DNA of 64,000 bases from assembly GCF_018603905.1 (NCBI RefSeq), contig NZ_JAHFZZ010000002.1, forward strand, positions 310,001 to 374,000. Direction: 5' to 3'. Shown here one piece after another: positions 57,240-64,000 of the stretch. The stretch is from Nonomuraea sp. NEAU-A123. GTDB taxonomy: Bacteria; Actinomycetota; Actinomycetes; Streptosporangiales; Streptosporangiaceae. Within the stretch, counting starts at the first letter, position 1. Every line of letters starts with the position of its first letter. The position numbers and the translations under genes are program-made. Under the pieces are notes generated by a model, which saw only the letters and a list, made by a program, of their open reading frames with translations, did no database searches and was not told the DNA's origin.

Positions 57240-57971
57240 TCACGATCGGGCGAGCCGGGCCGCCAGGCCGTCCAGGACGCGCTCGACGCCGTAGGCGAAG
57301 TTCTCCTCGCGCAGGTGCCGCGGGTCCTGGCCTTGGCGCGCGGCGTAGCCCTCGCGCAGCAGCGGGTGCTCGCGCACGGCCTGCTCGGCGGCCGGACGCA
57401 GGCTCTCCAGCAGGTCCTGCTCGCTCTGGCCGCTGCGGGCGAGCAGGGCGAGGTAGGCCGCCTCGCTGAGGGTCATCCCGATGACGTAGGCGATGATCGT
57501 GTTCATGGCCTGGTCGGCCTCGCCGGGATCGAAACCCGCCGCCTGGAACAGGGCCAGCAGCCGCTCGGACTGCCCGGTCAGGTTCGGCCCGAGGCCGGCG
57601 AGCCCGACCTGGCCGAGTACCGACACCAGCCAGGGGTGGCGCAGGATCATCGAGCGCAGGCTGTGGGCGCCGGCGGCGATGGCCGCCCGCCAGCCGGCCG
57701 CATCGCCGGCGCCGGGCACCCGCATCTCGCCGTAGACCTCGTCCACGACCAGTTCGATCAGCTCGTCCTTGTTGGCCACGTGCCGGTAGAGCGAGGTGGC
57801 CCCGGCGCCCAGCCGGGTCCCGAGGCTGCGCATGCTCAGGGCGTCGATGCCCTCGGCGTCCAGCAGCGCGACGGCCTCGGCCACGATCCGCTCGCGGCTG
57901 AGCGCCGGCTGCTCCCGCTTGGCGCGCGGGCGGGCCCACACCGAGGGGATGGGGTGCTGGTCGGCTGGCAT
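57240..57971 (-). CDS. TetR family regulator (TetR_C_1/Tet-type)
   Basis: A 243-residue regulator from the ATG at 57971, with AGAGGAGAG upstream. The helix-turn-helix is at about residues 26-70 (RIVAEAVALLDAEGIDALSM, then GAGATSLYRHVANKDELIEL). The large C-terminal domain with FGYGVERVLDGLAARLA-like end resembles true tetracycline-repressor types. It meets the convergent L,D-transpeptidase with 7 bases between. No partner enzyme is adjacent on its other side, so its target is unknown. Confidence 0.87.
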   Translation of the reverse strand: MPADQHPIPSVWARPRAKREQPALSRERIVAEAVALLDAEGIDALSMRSLGTRLGAGATSLYRHVANKDELIELVVDEVYGEMRVPGAGDAAGWRAAIAAGAHSLRSMILRHPWLVSVLGQVGLAGLGPNLTGQSERLLALFQAAGFDPGEADQAMNTIIAYVIGMTLSEAAYLALLARSGQSEQDLLESLRPAAEQAVREHPLLREGYAARQGQDPRHLREENFAYGVERVLDGLAARLARS

Positions 57972-58043
57972 GCGGGCTCTCCTCTGCTTCCCGGGCCACC
58001 ATAGCGTACATCGTGCGCTCCTGCGAACAACCGACCTCATGCG

Positions 58044-58400
58044 TCAGACGGCTATGGCGGGAGCCGCGCGGGCCGAACCGATGCCCCGATCGGCCTTGCC
58101 CAGCCGGAACCGCACCTTGCCCTTCAGCACGGTCCCCGACTCCGCCAGCCCCTCGGTGAGGCCCTCACCCGGAAACAACGTGAACGTCCAGCGCTCATTC
58201 GCCTCGCAGTCAGGCAGCTCCCGGCCCCCCTGCAGCACCCGGGCACCCCACACCTGACGGATCATCAACCCCCTGGTGTCGACGCCGCCCACCGTGAACG
58301 CCCGCGCGGCCTCGTTCACGATCTGCTCGTAACTGCCCAGCGACGGCCCGTACGCGCCGGTGACCGTGACGACCATGGCCCACGGCCCGCCGGACACCAC
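58044..58400 (-). CDS. Hypothetical protein
   Basis: A 118-residue frame from the GTG at 58400 (VVSGGPWAMVVTVTGAYGPS). The ribosome site is weak, and another frame just upstream opens with an ATG at about 58442 (MSFKAEQIARLAGSG), so the start is uncertain. The protein has ITGAYGPSLGSYEQIVNEAA-like content and a strand-rich C-terminus (WTFTLFPGEGLTEGLAESGT). I recognise no family. It lies between the TetR and methyltransferase genes on the same strand. Confidence 0.45.
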   Translation of the reverse strand: MVSGGPWAMVVTVTGAYGPSLGSYEQIVNEAARAFTVGGVDTRGLMIRQVWGARVLQGGRELPDCEANERWTFTLFPGEGLTEGLAESGTVLKGKVRFRLGKADRGIGSARAAPAIAV

Positions 58401-58501
58401 CCCGACCCGGCCAATCTCGCGATCTGCTCGGCCTTGAACGACATCTGGCTCCCCGGCTCCGAAAACGCTCCGACTCTACCGGCGGCCCGACCCGTGGGCG
58501 C

Positions 58502-59131
58502 TCAGCCCGGCTGGCTCACCCGCCGTACCTTGAGCGCGTTGTCCGTCCGTACGACCTGCTGCCCGTCGGGACCGACCTGGGTGCGCTCGTGCTCCCCGCT
58601 GAGCAGCACCTCCCACTGCCCCTCTTCCAGTTCCAGAGCCTCCAGCACCTCATCAGGGGTAGGAAAGCGCAGGTCGTGATGGTGATCGTGCTCCCACGGC
58701 GGGAACCCCGCGTGGCCCACCACGAGCAACACCCCGCCCGGCGCGACCGCGGCGGCGGCGGTCCGCAGGACCTCCTCCCGCGGCAGATCCCCGTGAGAGT
58801 GCAGGAACTGCGCGGAAACCAGGTCGAAGACGCCGTCGGGGAACGAGGTCGCCAGGTCGTGCCGCTGCCAGTCGATCCGCTCGGCGACCCCCTCCCGCAC
58901 CGCGTGCCGGGCCGCCCGCTCCAGGGCGACGCCGGAGATGTCGACGGCGGTGACCCGCCACCCGCGCCGCGCCAGCCACACGGCGTCGGCCCCTTCGCCG
59001 CAGCCCAGATCCAGCGCCCTGCCCGGCTCCAGGTCGGCGGCCTCACGTACCAGGATGACGTTGGGGTCCCCGCTCCAGATCTGATCGCCTTCACGGTAGC
59101 GAGCGTCCCAGAGCTCTGTGTCATCGGCCAT
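58502..59131 (-). CDS. Class I SAM-dependent methyltransferase
   Basis: A 209-residue protein; the ATG at 59131 follows GAGGAGGAC. It begins MADDTELWDARYREGDQIWS, then the SAM-binding motif I ALDLGCGEGADAVWLARRG near residue 40, the Asp in VTAVDISGVALERAARHA, and motif IV/post-I FDLVSAQFLHSHGDLPREEV. The pattern is that of the Methyltransf_25/thiopurine- or tellurite-type group (TehB-like). The His cluster HDHHHDLRF near residue 160 may contact metal or substrate. Acceptor unknown. Confidence 0.88.
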   Translation of the reverse strand: MADDTELWDARYREGDQIWSGDPNVILVREAADLEPGRALDLGCGEGADAVWLARRGWRVTAVDISGVALERAARHAVREGVAERIDWQRHDLATSFPDGVFDLVSAQFLHSHGDLPREEVLRTAAAAVAPGGVLLVVGHAGFPPWEHDHHHDLRFPTPDEVLEALELEEGQWEVLLSGEHERTQVGPDGQQVVRTDNALKVRRVSQPG

Positions 59132-59314
59132 CTGCGCGTCCTCCTCGGTTGCCGGGTGGAGTACCCGCATCGGATGCTCCACCCACGCCCTGCGGCCAGG
59201 CAAACCTCTTTGCCGAACCCGCAAACACCTGCTTTCCGCCGTGCGCGATCAAGGGGTGCCACGCCCGAGCGAGACAGGCAAGGTGAGTGGGAGCCGGGAA
59301 AGGGTGGTGGCGTG

Positions 59315-60253
59315 ATGGTGGCCGTGCACGTGCTGGGGCCAGGCCAGTGGCTGGGAGCCGAGATCCGAGACAGTGACGCCTGGAAGGTCCCGCTCACCGC
59401 CGAGCACCGGCAAGAACTGCTCGACGCCGTACGGGCGGCCGGGCCGCGGTTGGACGCGATCACCCCCGCCGACTTCCCGCTGCCGACGCTCGAGCCCGTC
59501 CTGCGGCAGGTCCGTGACGAGCTCGCCGACGGCCGCGGGTTCGTCCTGGTCCAAGGGGTGCCCGTCGAGGCGATGAACCAGCGGCAGTGCGAGATCGCCG
59601 CGCTCGGCCTCGGCTGCCACATCGGCCAGATCGTCACGCAGGGGCCCGGATCGGCGCCGCTGAGACACGTACGCGACACCGGCGCCGACCCCTCCCAGCC
59701 GCGAACCCGCAGCTACCAGCACAGCGGACGGCTCGGCTACCACAGCGACCCCACCGACGTCGTCGCCCTGCTGTGCCTGCGCCCGGCGATGTCAGGCGGC
59801 CTCAGCACCGTCGTCAGCTCCGTGGCGGTGCACAACGAGGTCGTCCGCACCCGCCCGGACCTGGCCGAGGTGCTCTACCAGCCGTGGTGGCACGACCGGC
59901 GCACCGGGGAAGGCCCCGACAGCTTCTTCACCAAGCCGCTGTGCACGCCACGCGGCGACGGCAGGGTGTCGATCTCCTACGGGCCCGACTACATCCGCTC
60001 GGCCCAGCGCGGCGCCCACGTGCCGCCGCTGACCCCGGCGCAGCGCGAGGCGATGGACCTGCTCGACCGGCTGACCGGCGACCCCCGCTTCGCCCTCACC
60101 ATGGACCTGCGGGAGGGCGACCTGCAGTTCCTCAACAACCACCTCGTCCTGCACGGCCGCACCGCCTATGAGGACCACCCGGAGCCGCAGCGCCGCCGCC
60201 ACCTGCTGCGCCTGTGGTTCACAGGAGTGATGACGCCCCCGGCCAAGCCCTGA
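59315..60253 (+). CDS. TauD/TfdA-like Fe(II)/2-oxoglutarate dioxygenase
   Basis: A 312-residue protein from the ATG at 59315 with AAAGGGTGG upstream. The iron ligands are H-x-D in RLGYHSDPTDVVALLCLRP (about residue 148) and the distal His in LNNHLVLHGRTAYEDH; the 2-oxoglutarate Arg is in RRRHLLRLWF. It resembles the branch related to clavaminate synthase-like and hydroxylases of amino acids or alkylsulfonates. The substrate is not assignable. It is convergent with, and immediately abuts, the penicillin-binding protein gene. Confidence 0.88.
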   Translation: MVAVHVLGPGQWLGAEIRDSDAWKVPLTAEHRQELLDAVRAAGPRLDAITPADFPLPTLEPVLRQVRDELADGRGFVLVQGVPVEAMNQRQCEIAALGLGCHIGQIVTQGPGSAPLRHVRDTGADPSQPRTRSYQHSGRLGYHSDPTDVVALLCLRPAMSGGLSTVVSSVAVHNEVVRTRPDLAEVLYQPWWHDRRTGEGPDSFFTKPLCTPRGDGRVSISYGPDYIRSAQRGAHVPPLTPAQREAMDLLDRLTGDPRFALTMDLREGDLQFLNNHLVLHGRTAYEDHPEPQRRRHLLRLWFTGVMTPPAKP

Positions 60254-62371
60254 TCACCCGGCCGGCTTGTGGCGGGCCGGGGCGCAGTCCTTTTCGCAGC
60301 CGCCGAAGCGGGCCAGGTTCACCGGCGTGAACCGGGCCGGCGCCACGCCCCGCAGCGCGGAGGTCATCGTGTCCTTCCAGATCGGGCCGGGCAGCGAGGC
60401 ACCCTGAACCGCGCCGTAGGAACGGCCGCCGATGGTGAGGCCGGTGAGCTTGTGCCGCTGCGAGCCGCGCGGGTCACCCACACTGACCGCCCCGGCCAGG
60501 TCAGGGGTGAACCCGGCGAACCAGGCGCTGGCGTACCCGTCGGTGGTGCCCGTCTTGCCGGCCGCCGGCCGGCCGATCCCGCCGACGCCGCGCATCGTGC
60601 CGCGGGTGAACACCCCGGACAGGATGTGCGCGGTCGCGTCGGCGACCTGCGGATCCAGTACCCGCTCGCACCGCGGCCCGTAGGCGGTGCTCCTGCCGTC
60701 CGGGCCCGTGACGGAGGTGATGGCCATGGGCGGGCAGTAGGTTCCCCGCGCGGCGATGGCGGCGTAGGCGGTGGCCACCGTCACCGGGTCACTCTCGTTG
60801 ACGCCAAGGGTGAACGTCTCGACCTCGCGCAGCCTGGCCCCATCAGCCCGCTTGACACCCAGCGACTGGGCGGTCTGGACGGTCGCGCACAGGCCGACAC
60901 GCTCCTGCAGCGCCATGAAGAAGGTGTTGACCGAACCCCAGGTGCCGGTGGCCAGCGTCTTGAAGCCGGGCGAGCCCTCGTCGTTGGTGACCGTCCAGGA
61001 CGGATCGCCGACGTTGCGGCCGGCGCAGTCGGTGAAGGTGGCATAGCCGGGCGCGGTGTAGCCGGCACCGGCGGTGATGCCGTCGTCGATCCTCATGCCC
61101 CGCTTGAGCGCGGTGATCAGGGTGAACGTCTTGAACGTCGAGCCCGGCTGGAAGCCGATCAACCCGCCGTGCTCCCGGTCGGCCACCGCGTTGTAGGAGA
61201 TCTCGTCGCGGCGGGCCGAGCCGCCGAACGGACGGCTGGCCGCCATCGCCTTGATCCGGCCCGTACCCGGCTCCACCAGCGCCTCGGCCGCCAGCACACG
61301 ATCAGAGGCGAAGACCCGCTTCTTGATCGCCGCCTCGGCCGCCCGCTGGGCCTGGGGATCCAGCGTCGTGCGGACCCTGAGCCCGCCCCGGCTGAAGGCC
61401 TCCTCGCGCAGCCGCCGCGTCCTGCCGAAGGCGGGATCGGACAGCAGCTCGTGGCGGACGTACTCGCAGAAGTACGGATAGCGGCTGTCCTGGCAGCCGT
61501 TGGACTGCTTGACGCCCTGGTAGCCGAGCTTGCCGGCCTTGGCGGCCTCAGCCTGCGCCCGGGTGATCCGGCCCAGCTGCGCCATCCGGTCGAGCACCAC
61601 GTTGCGCCGCCGCAGCAACAGCTCACGCGCCGGGGCCCCGCGGTCGGGCGCGGTCGCGTTGGGGTCCTGCACGGCACCGGCCAAGGTGGCGGCCTGCGCC
61701 AGGTTCAGGCGGGCCGCCGGCACACCGAAGAAGCGCCTGGCCGCCGCCTCCACGCCGTTGGCCCCGGCACCGAAGTAGGCGATGTTCAGGTACTTCTCCA
61801 GGATCTCGTCCTTGGTGTACTTCTGCTCGACGGCCATGGCATAGCGCAGCTCCTTCAGCTTGCGCGCGTAGCTGGCGTCCAGGGCCGCGTTCTTGCCCTT
61901 GTCGGTGTCGGCCGCATTCAGCAGAACCTGCTTGACGTACTGCTGCGTGATCGACGAGCCGCCCTGGCTGATGCCGCCCGAGGTCAGGTTCTTGGCCAGG
62001 GCGCGGGCCGTGCCCTCGACGTCGATGGCGCCGTGCTGGTAGAAGCGGTCGTCCTCGATCGCGACGATGGCCGTCTTCATCACCGCCGCGATGCGCTCCA
62101 GCGGCACAACCTTGCGGTCCTGAGCATAGAACTGGGCGATCTGGTGGCCCTCGGCGTCGTACACCGTCGTCTTCTGCGCCAGCGGCGGCTCGGCCAGCTC
62201 CTGCGGCCGCAGGTTCAGCGCCTCGGCCGAGGCGACGACCACCGCCCCCGACCCGCCCACGGCGGGCAGCACGAGCGCCGCCGCCACCACCCCGGCGGCG
62301 GTGGCGGCCACGGACAACCGGGCCAGGCTGGAGAGGCGGGTACGAGGCGGCGAGCTGGACATGGCGGCCAT
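60254..62371 (-). CDS. Class A penicillin-binding protein (transglycosylase-transpeptidase)
   Basis: A 705-residue protein; ATG at 62371 with the ATG at 62362 as alternative. A cytoplasmic tail and membrane anchor (about 15-45) precede the GT51 glycosyltransferase (about 75-250) with the catalytic Glu in AIVAIEDDRFYQHGAID and the GGSSITQQYVKQVLL motif. The transpeptidase domain (about 335-640) carries Ser-x-x-Lys in FQPGSTFKTFTLITALKRG, SVN in TWGSVNTFFMALQE, and KTG in PAAGKTGTTDGYASAWFAG. It polymerises and cross-links peptidoglycan. No PASTA domain is present. Neighbouring L,D-transpeptidase and TetR genes suggest a cell-envelope locus. Confidence 0.92.
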   Translation of the reverse strand: MAAMSSSPPRTRLSSLARLSVAATAAGVVAAALVLPAVGGSGAVVVASAEALNLRPQELAEPPLAQKTTVYDAEGHQIAQFYAQDRKVVPLERIAAVMKTAIVAIEDDRFYQHGAIDVEGTARALAKNLTSGGISQGGSSITQQYVKQVLLNAADTDKGKNAALDASYARKLKELRYAMAVEQKYTKDEILEKYLNIAYFGAGANGVEAAARRFFGVPAARLNLAQAATLAGAVQDPNATAPDRGAPARELLLRRRNVVLDRMAQLGRITRAQAEAAKAGKLGYQGVKQSNGCQDSRYPYFCEYVRHELLSDPAFGRTRRLREEAFSRGGLRVRTTLDPQAQRAAEAAIKKRVFASDRVLAAEALVEPGTGRIKAMAASRPFGGSARRDEISYNAVADREHGGLIGFQPGSTFKTFTLITALKRGMRIDDGITAGAGYTAPGYATFTDCAGRNVGDPSWTVTNDEGSPGFKTLATGTWGSVNTFFMALQERVGLCATVQTAQSLGVKRADGARLREVETFTLGVNESDPVTVATAYAAIAARGTYCPPMAITSVTGPDGRSTAYGPRCERVLDPQVADATAHILSGVFTRGTMRGVGGIGRPAAGKTGTTDGYASAWFAGFTPDLAGAVSVGDPRGSQRHKLTGLTIGGRSYGAVQGASLPGPIWKDTMTSALRGVAPARFTPVNLARFGGCEKDCAPARHKPAG

Positions 62372-62463
62372 GACAGCACAGCCGCCCCCATGACGTCCAA
62401 GACCGATATGAACCGCCCACTGATATCCGCTCCGATATCAGCCCAGGTCAACAGCCCGGCTCG

Positions 62464-63675
62464 TCACCAGGTGACCCACACGTCCTGCAGCCCCCCGGAC
62501 AGCAGCCCCGTACGCAGCCGCAGATCGCCCGGAGCATCACGCAGCTCCAGCCCCGGCAGCCGCCGCACCAACGTGCCCAGCACGACCTGAAGCTCCATCC
62601 GCGCCAGCGGCTGGCCCAGGCAGAAGTGCGGCCCCGCACCGAAGGCCAGATGCTGGCCGGCGTTGTCCCGACGCGCGTCGAACCGGTCGGGATCGGGGAA
62701 CTTGCGCGGATCGCGGTTGGCCGCGGGCCGGCACGGGATCAGCGTCGTGCCCGCGCTGACCGCCACCCCGTCGAAGTCGACCTCCTCGGTGGCCACCCGG
62801 GGCATCCCGATCACGCTGAGCGTGCTGTCCAGCCGCAGGACCTCCTCGACCGTGCCCGCGATCAGGTCCGGATCCTCGACCACGGCCGCATACCGCTCAC
62901 GCTCCGACAGCAGCATCGCCACCATGATCGCGATCATGTTCGAGGTGGTCTCGTGCCCCGCCAGCAGCAGCGCCTGCACGGTCGCGATCAGCTCCTCATG
63001 ACTGAGCCGGCCGTCCTGGCTGTCGGAGATCTGCGTCAGCTCGCTGAGCATGTCGTCGCCCGGCGCCGCACGCTTCTCCTCAACCAGATTCGAGACATAC
63101 GCCCCGAACTCCGCATACGCCCGCTCCACCTCGGCCTGCTCATAGCGGGTCAGCGTCAGCATGACCTGAGACCAGTACGCGAACTTGTCCTGATCCTCAC
63201 TCGGCGCCCCCACCAGAGCGCAGATGACCCGCACCGGCAACGGCAGGCCCAGCTCACGCGACAAATTGCCCGGAGAAGCGCCGGCCAGCATGCCGTCCAC
63301 CAGCTCATCGGCCATCCGCTGCACCCGCGGCCGCCACGCCTCGATCTTGCGGATCGTGAACGACGGACTGAGCAGCCGCCGCCACCGCCGATGCCCCTCA
63401 CCCGCGATCGAGGTCCCGCTGGCCATGCGGCGAGCGAAGATCCCGCCGTCGGCCGTCGTGGACACCCGCGCGGCACCGGCCCCGCCGCGACTGAAGCGCG
63501 GATCGGTCAGCAGCAGCCGCACATCGTCGTAGCGGGTCATCAGGCCAGCCGTGTCGCCGCTGGGCAGCTGTACGTGCGCCACGGGACACCGCGCTTGCAA
63601 CTGCGCCCACTCCTCGGGCGGCTGCAGAGCCTCGGCCCGGTCGAAGGGGTAACGGGAGACGGATTCGGCGGTCAT
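62464..63675 (-). CDS. Cytochrome P450
   Basis: A 403-residue P450 from the ATG at 63675, which follows GCAGGAGGGCG. Family motifs: I-helix LLLAGHETTSNMIAIMVAML with the acid/Thr pair, the ExxR in GTVEEVLRLDSTLSVIG, and the heme-binding loop LAFGAGPHFCLGQPLARME with the Cys ligand near residue 350. The size and motifs match soluble class I bacterial P450s (CYP105/107-like), which need ferredoxin. No ferredoxin or reductase gene is adjacent. The oxidised substrate is unknown. Confidence 0.93.
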   Translation of the reverse strand: MTAESVSRYPFDRAEALQPPEEWAQLQARCPVAHVQLPSGDTAGLMTRYDDVRLLLTDPRFSRGGAGAARVSTTADGGIFARRMASGTSIAGEGHRRWRRLLSPSFTIRKIEAWRPRVQRMADELVDGMLAGASPGNLSRELGLPLPVRVICALVGAPSEDQDKFAYWSQVMLTLTRYEQAEVERAYAEFGAYVSNLVEEKRAAPGDDMLSELTQISDSQDGRLSHEELIATVQALLLAGHETTSNMIAIMVAMLLSERERYAAVVEDPDLIAGTVEEVLRLDSTLSVIGMPRVATEEVDFDGVAVSAGTTLIPCRPAANRDPRKFPDPDRFDARRDNAGQHLAFGAGPHFCLGQPLARMELQVVLGTLVRRLPGLELRDAPGDLRLRTGLLSGGLQDVWVTW

Positions 63676-63744
63676 GACGGCGCCCTCCTGCTTGGCTGAC
63701 GGGACACCCAAGATCCTAAGGCAACAGCCTTAAACCTCGGGCGG

Positions 63745-64000
63745 TCAAACCAACGCCAGTTGCGGGAACCTCGGCTCCCGCTCCGGCGGCTCCGGCGGCC
63801 CCGACCGCATACCGTACATCCGGCACAACTGCCCGATCTGCCCCGTGATCCGCTCCTCATAACCGGCCGCGGGCAGCCCCGCCCGGTCATACAGCTCCTC
63901 ATAGCGCTCCACCAGATGCGGATGCGCCTCACCCAACCACTCCACATACCACTGCCGCGTCCCCGGCGGCAGCCGCAACACCACCGGCTCCACCACACCG
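63745..64000 (-). CDS. C-terminus of a Rv2578c-like radical SAM protein (5' end outside window)
   Basis: The minus-strand frame enters from the right edge and ends at 63745-63747. The 84 visible residues include LRLPPGTRQWYVEWLGEAHP, HLVERYEELYDRAGLPAAGY and ERITGQIGQLCRMYGM, which resemble the C-terminal part of Rv2578c-type radical SAM proteins (LRPGxRExFxxWL...YxxLY). The iron-sulfur core lies outside the window, so this assignment depends on the tail alone. Confidence 0.6.
   Translation of the reverse strand, partial: GVVEPVVLRLPPGTRQWYVEWLGEAHPHLVERYEELYDRAGLPAAGYEERITGQIGQLCRMYGMRSGPPEPPEREPRFPQLALV

Noticed and set aside
59315..63675. Dioxygenase, P450 and AfsR-type regulator as parts of a biosynthetic gene cluster
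   Set aside because: No core synthase, transporter or tailoring set is present, and the genes are on different strands and separated by a penicillin-binding protein gene.

Overview
The window is high-GC DNA with GTG and TTG starts, GTGA start/stop overlaps, many TetR regulators, ECF sigma factors and secreted lipoproteins. This points to a filamentous actinomycete. A Streptosporangiaceae-like host such as Nonomuraea is my inference, not something the sequence proves. The content looks like an accessory chromosome arm: mostly small oxidoreductase/regulator pairs, many gene remnants, and no ribosomal genes or tRNAs that I could recognise.

Region 1 (1-6000): an XRE regulator cut by the left edge, a truncated aldo/keto reductase, an S41 peptidase, an OmpR-type two-component pair whose response regulator is frameshifted, a PaaI thioesterase remnant, and a riboflavin locus made of an FMN riboswitch, ribE and a deleted ribB.

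Region 2 (5800-15700): two ECF sigma systems. The first is an ECF41-type (SigJ-like) factor with an epimerase-like gene. It is preceded by a near-perfect inverted repeat whose two arms each carry an ECF41-like promoter; one faces the epimerase-sigma operon and the other faces a divergent NmrA-like oxidoreductase. The second is an ECF42-type factor overlapping a YCII/DGPF protein. Between them lie short-chain dehydrogenases, GNAT proteins, and a MarR/quinone reductase pair with two palindromic operators.

Region 3 (15700-38900): hydrolases, a winged-helix protein, several TetR/enzyme pairs with visible palindromic operators (FAD monooxygenase, lipase, bicupin, Gfo/Idh/MocA oxidoreductase), a tandem P-loop protein, a FMN-split-barrel gene behind a DosR-like box, a carboxyethylornithine synthase-like gene, a methanethiol oxidase (SBP56) with an overlapping membrane partner, an orphan DesK-type kinase, and remnants of DUF2975, XRE, VanX, DUF5753/DUF397, IS30 and ABC-permease genes.

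Region 4 (38800-47300): a very large AfsR/BTAD-type regulator on the minus strand with a low-complexity insertion, then a beta-lactamase-family hydrolase, a copper-amine-oxidase-like protein with an altered cofactor motif, a PHB-depolymerase-like lipoprotein and a small secreted protein.

Region 5 (47400-64000): a tyrosine recombinase next to a small type VII secretion-like cargo set (CpnT-like protein, YbaB-like protein, Pro/Ser-rich protein), RtcB, RecD2, an L,D-transpeptidase, a TetR, a methyltransferase, a TauD-like dioxygenase, a class A penicillin-binding protein, a cytochrome P450 and the 3' end of a probable radical SAM gene.

Two observations stand out. The first is the mirrored ECF41 promoter element at 6627-6778. 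The second is the recurrent pattern of genes with internal deletions but recognisable ends (PaaI, ribB, response regulator, DUF2975, XRE, VanX, DUF5753/DUF397, permease).
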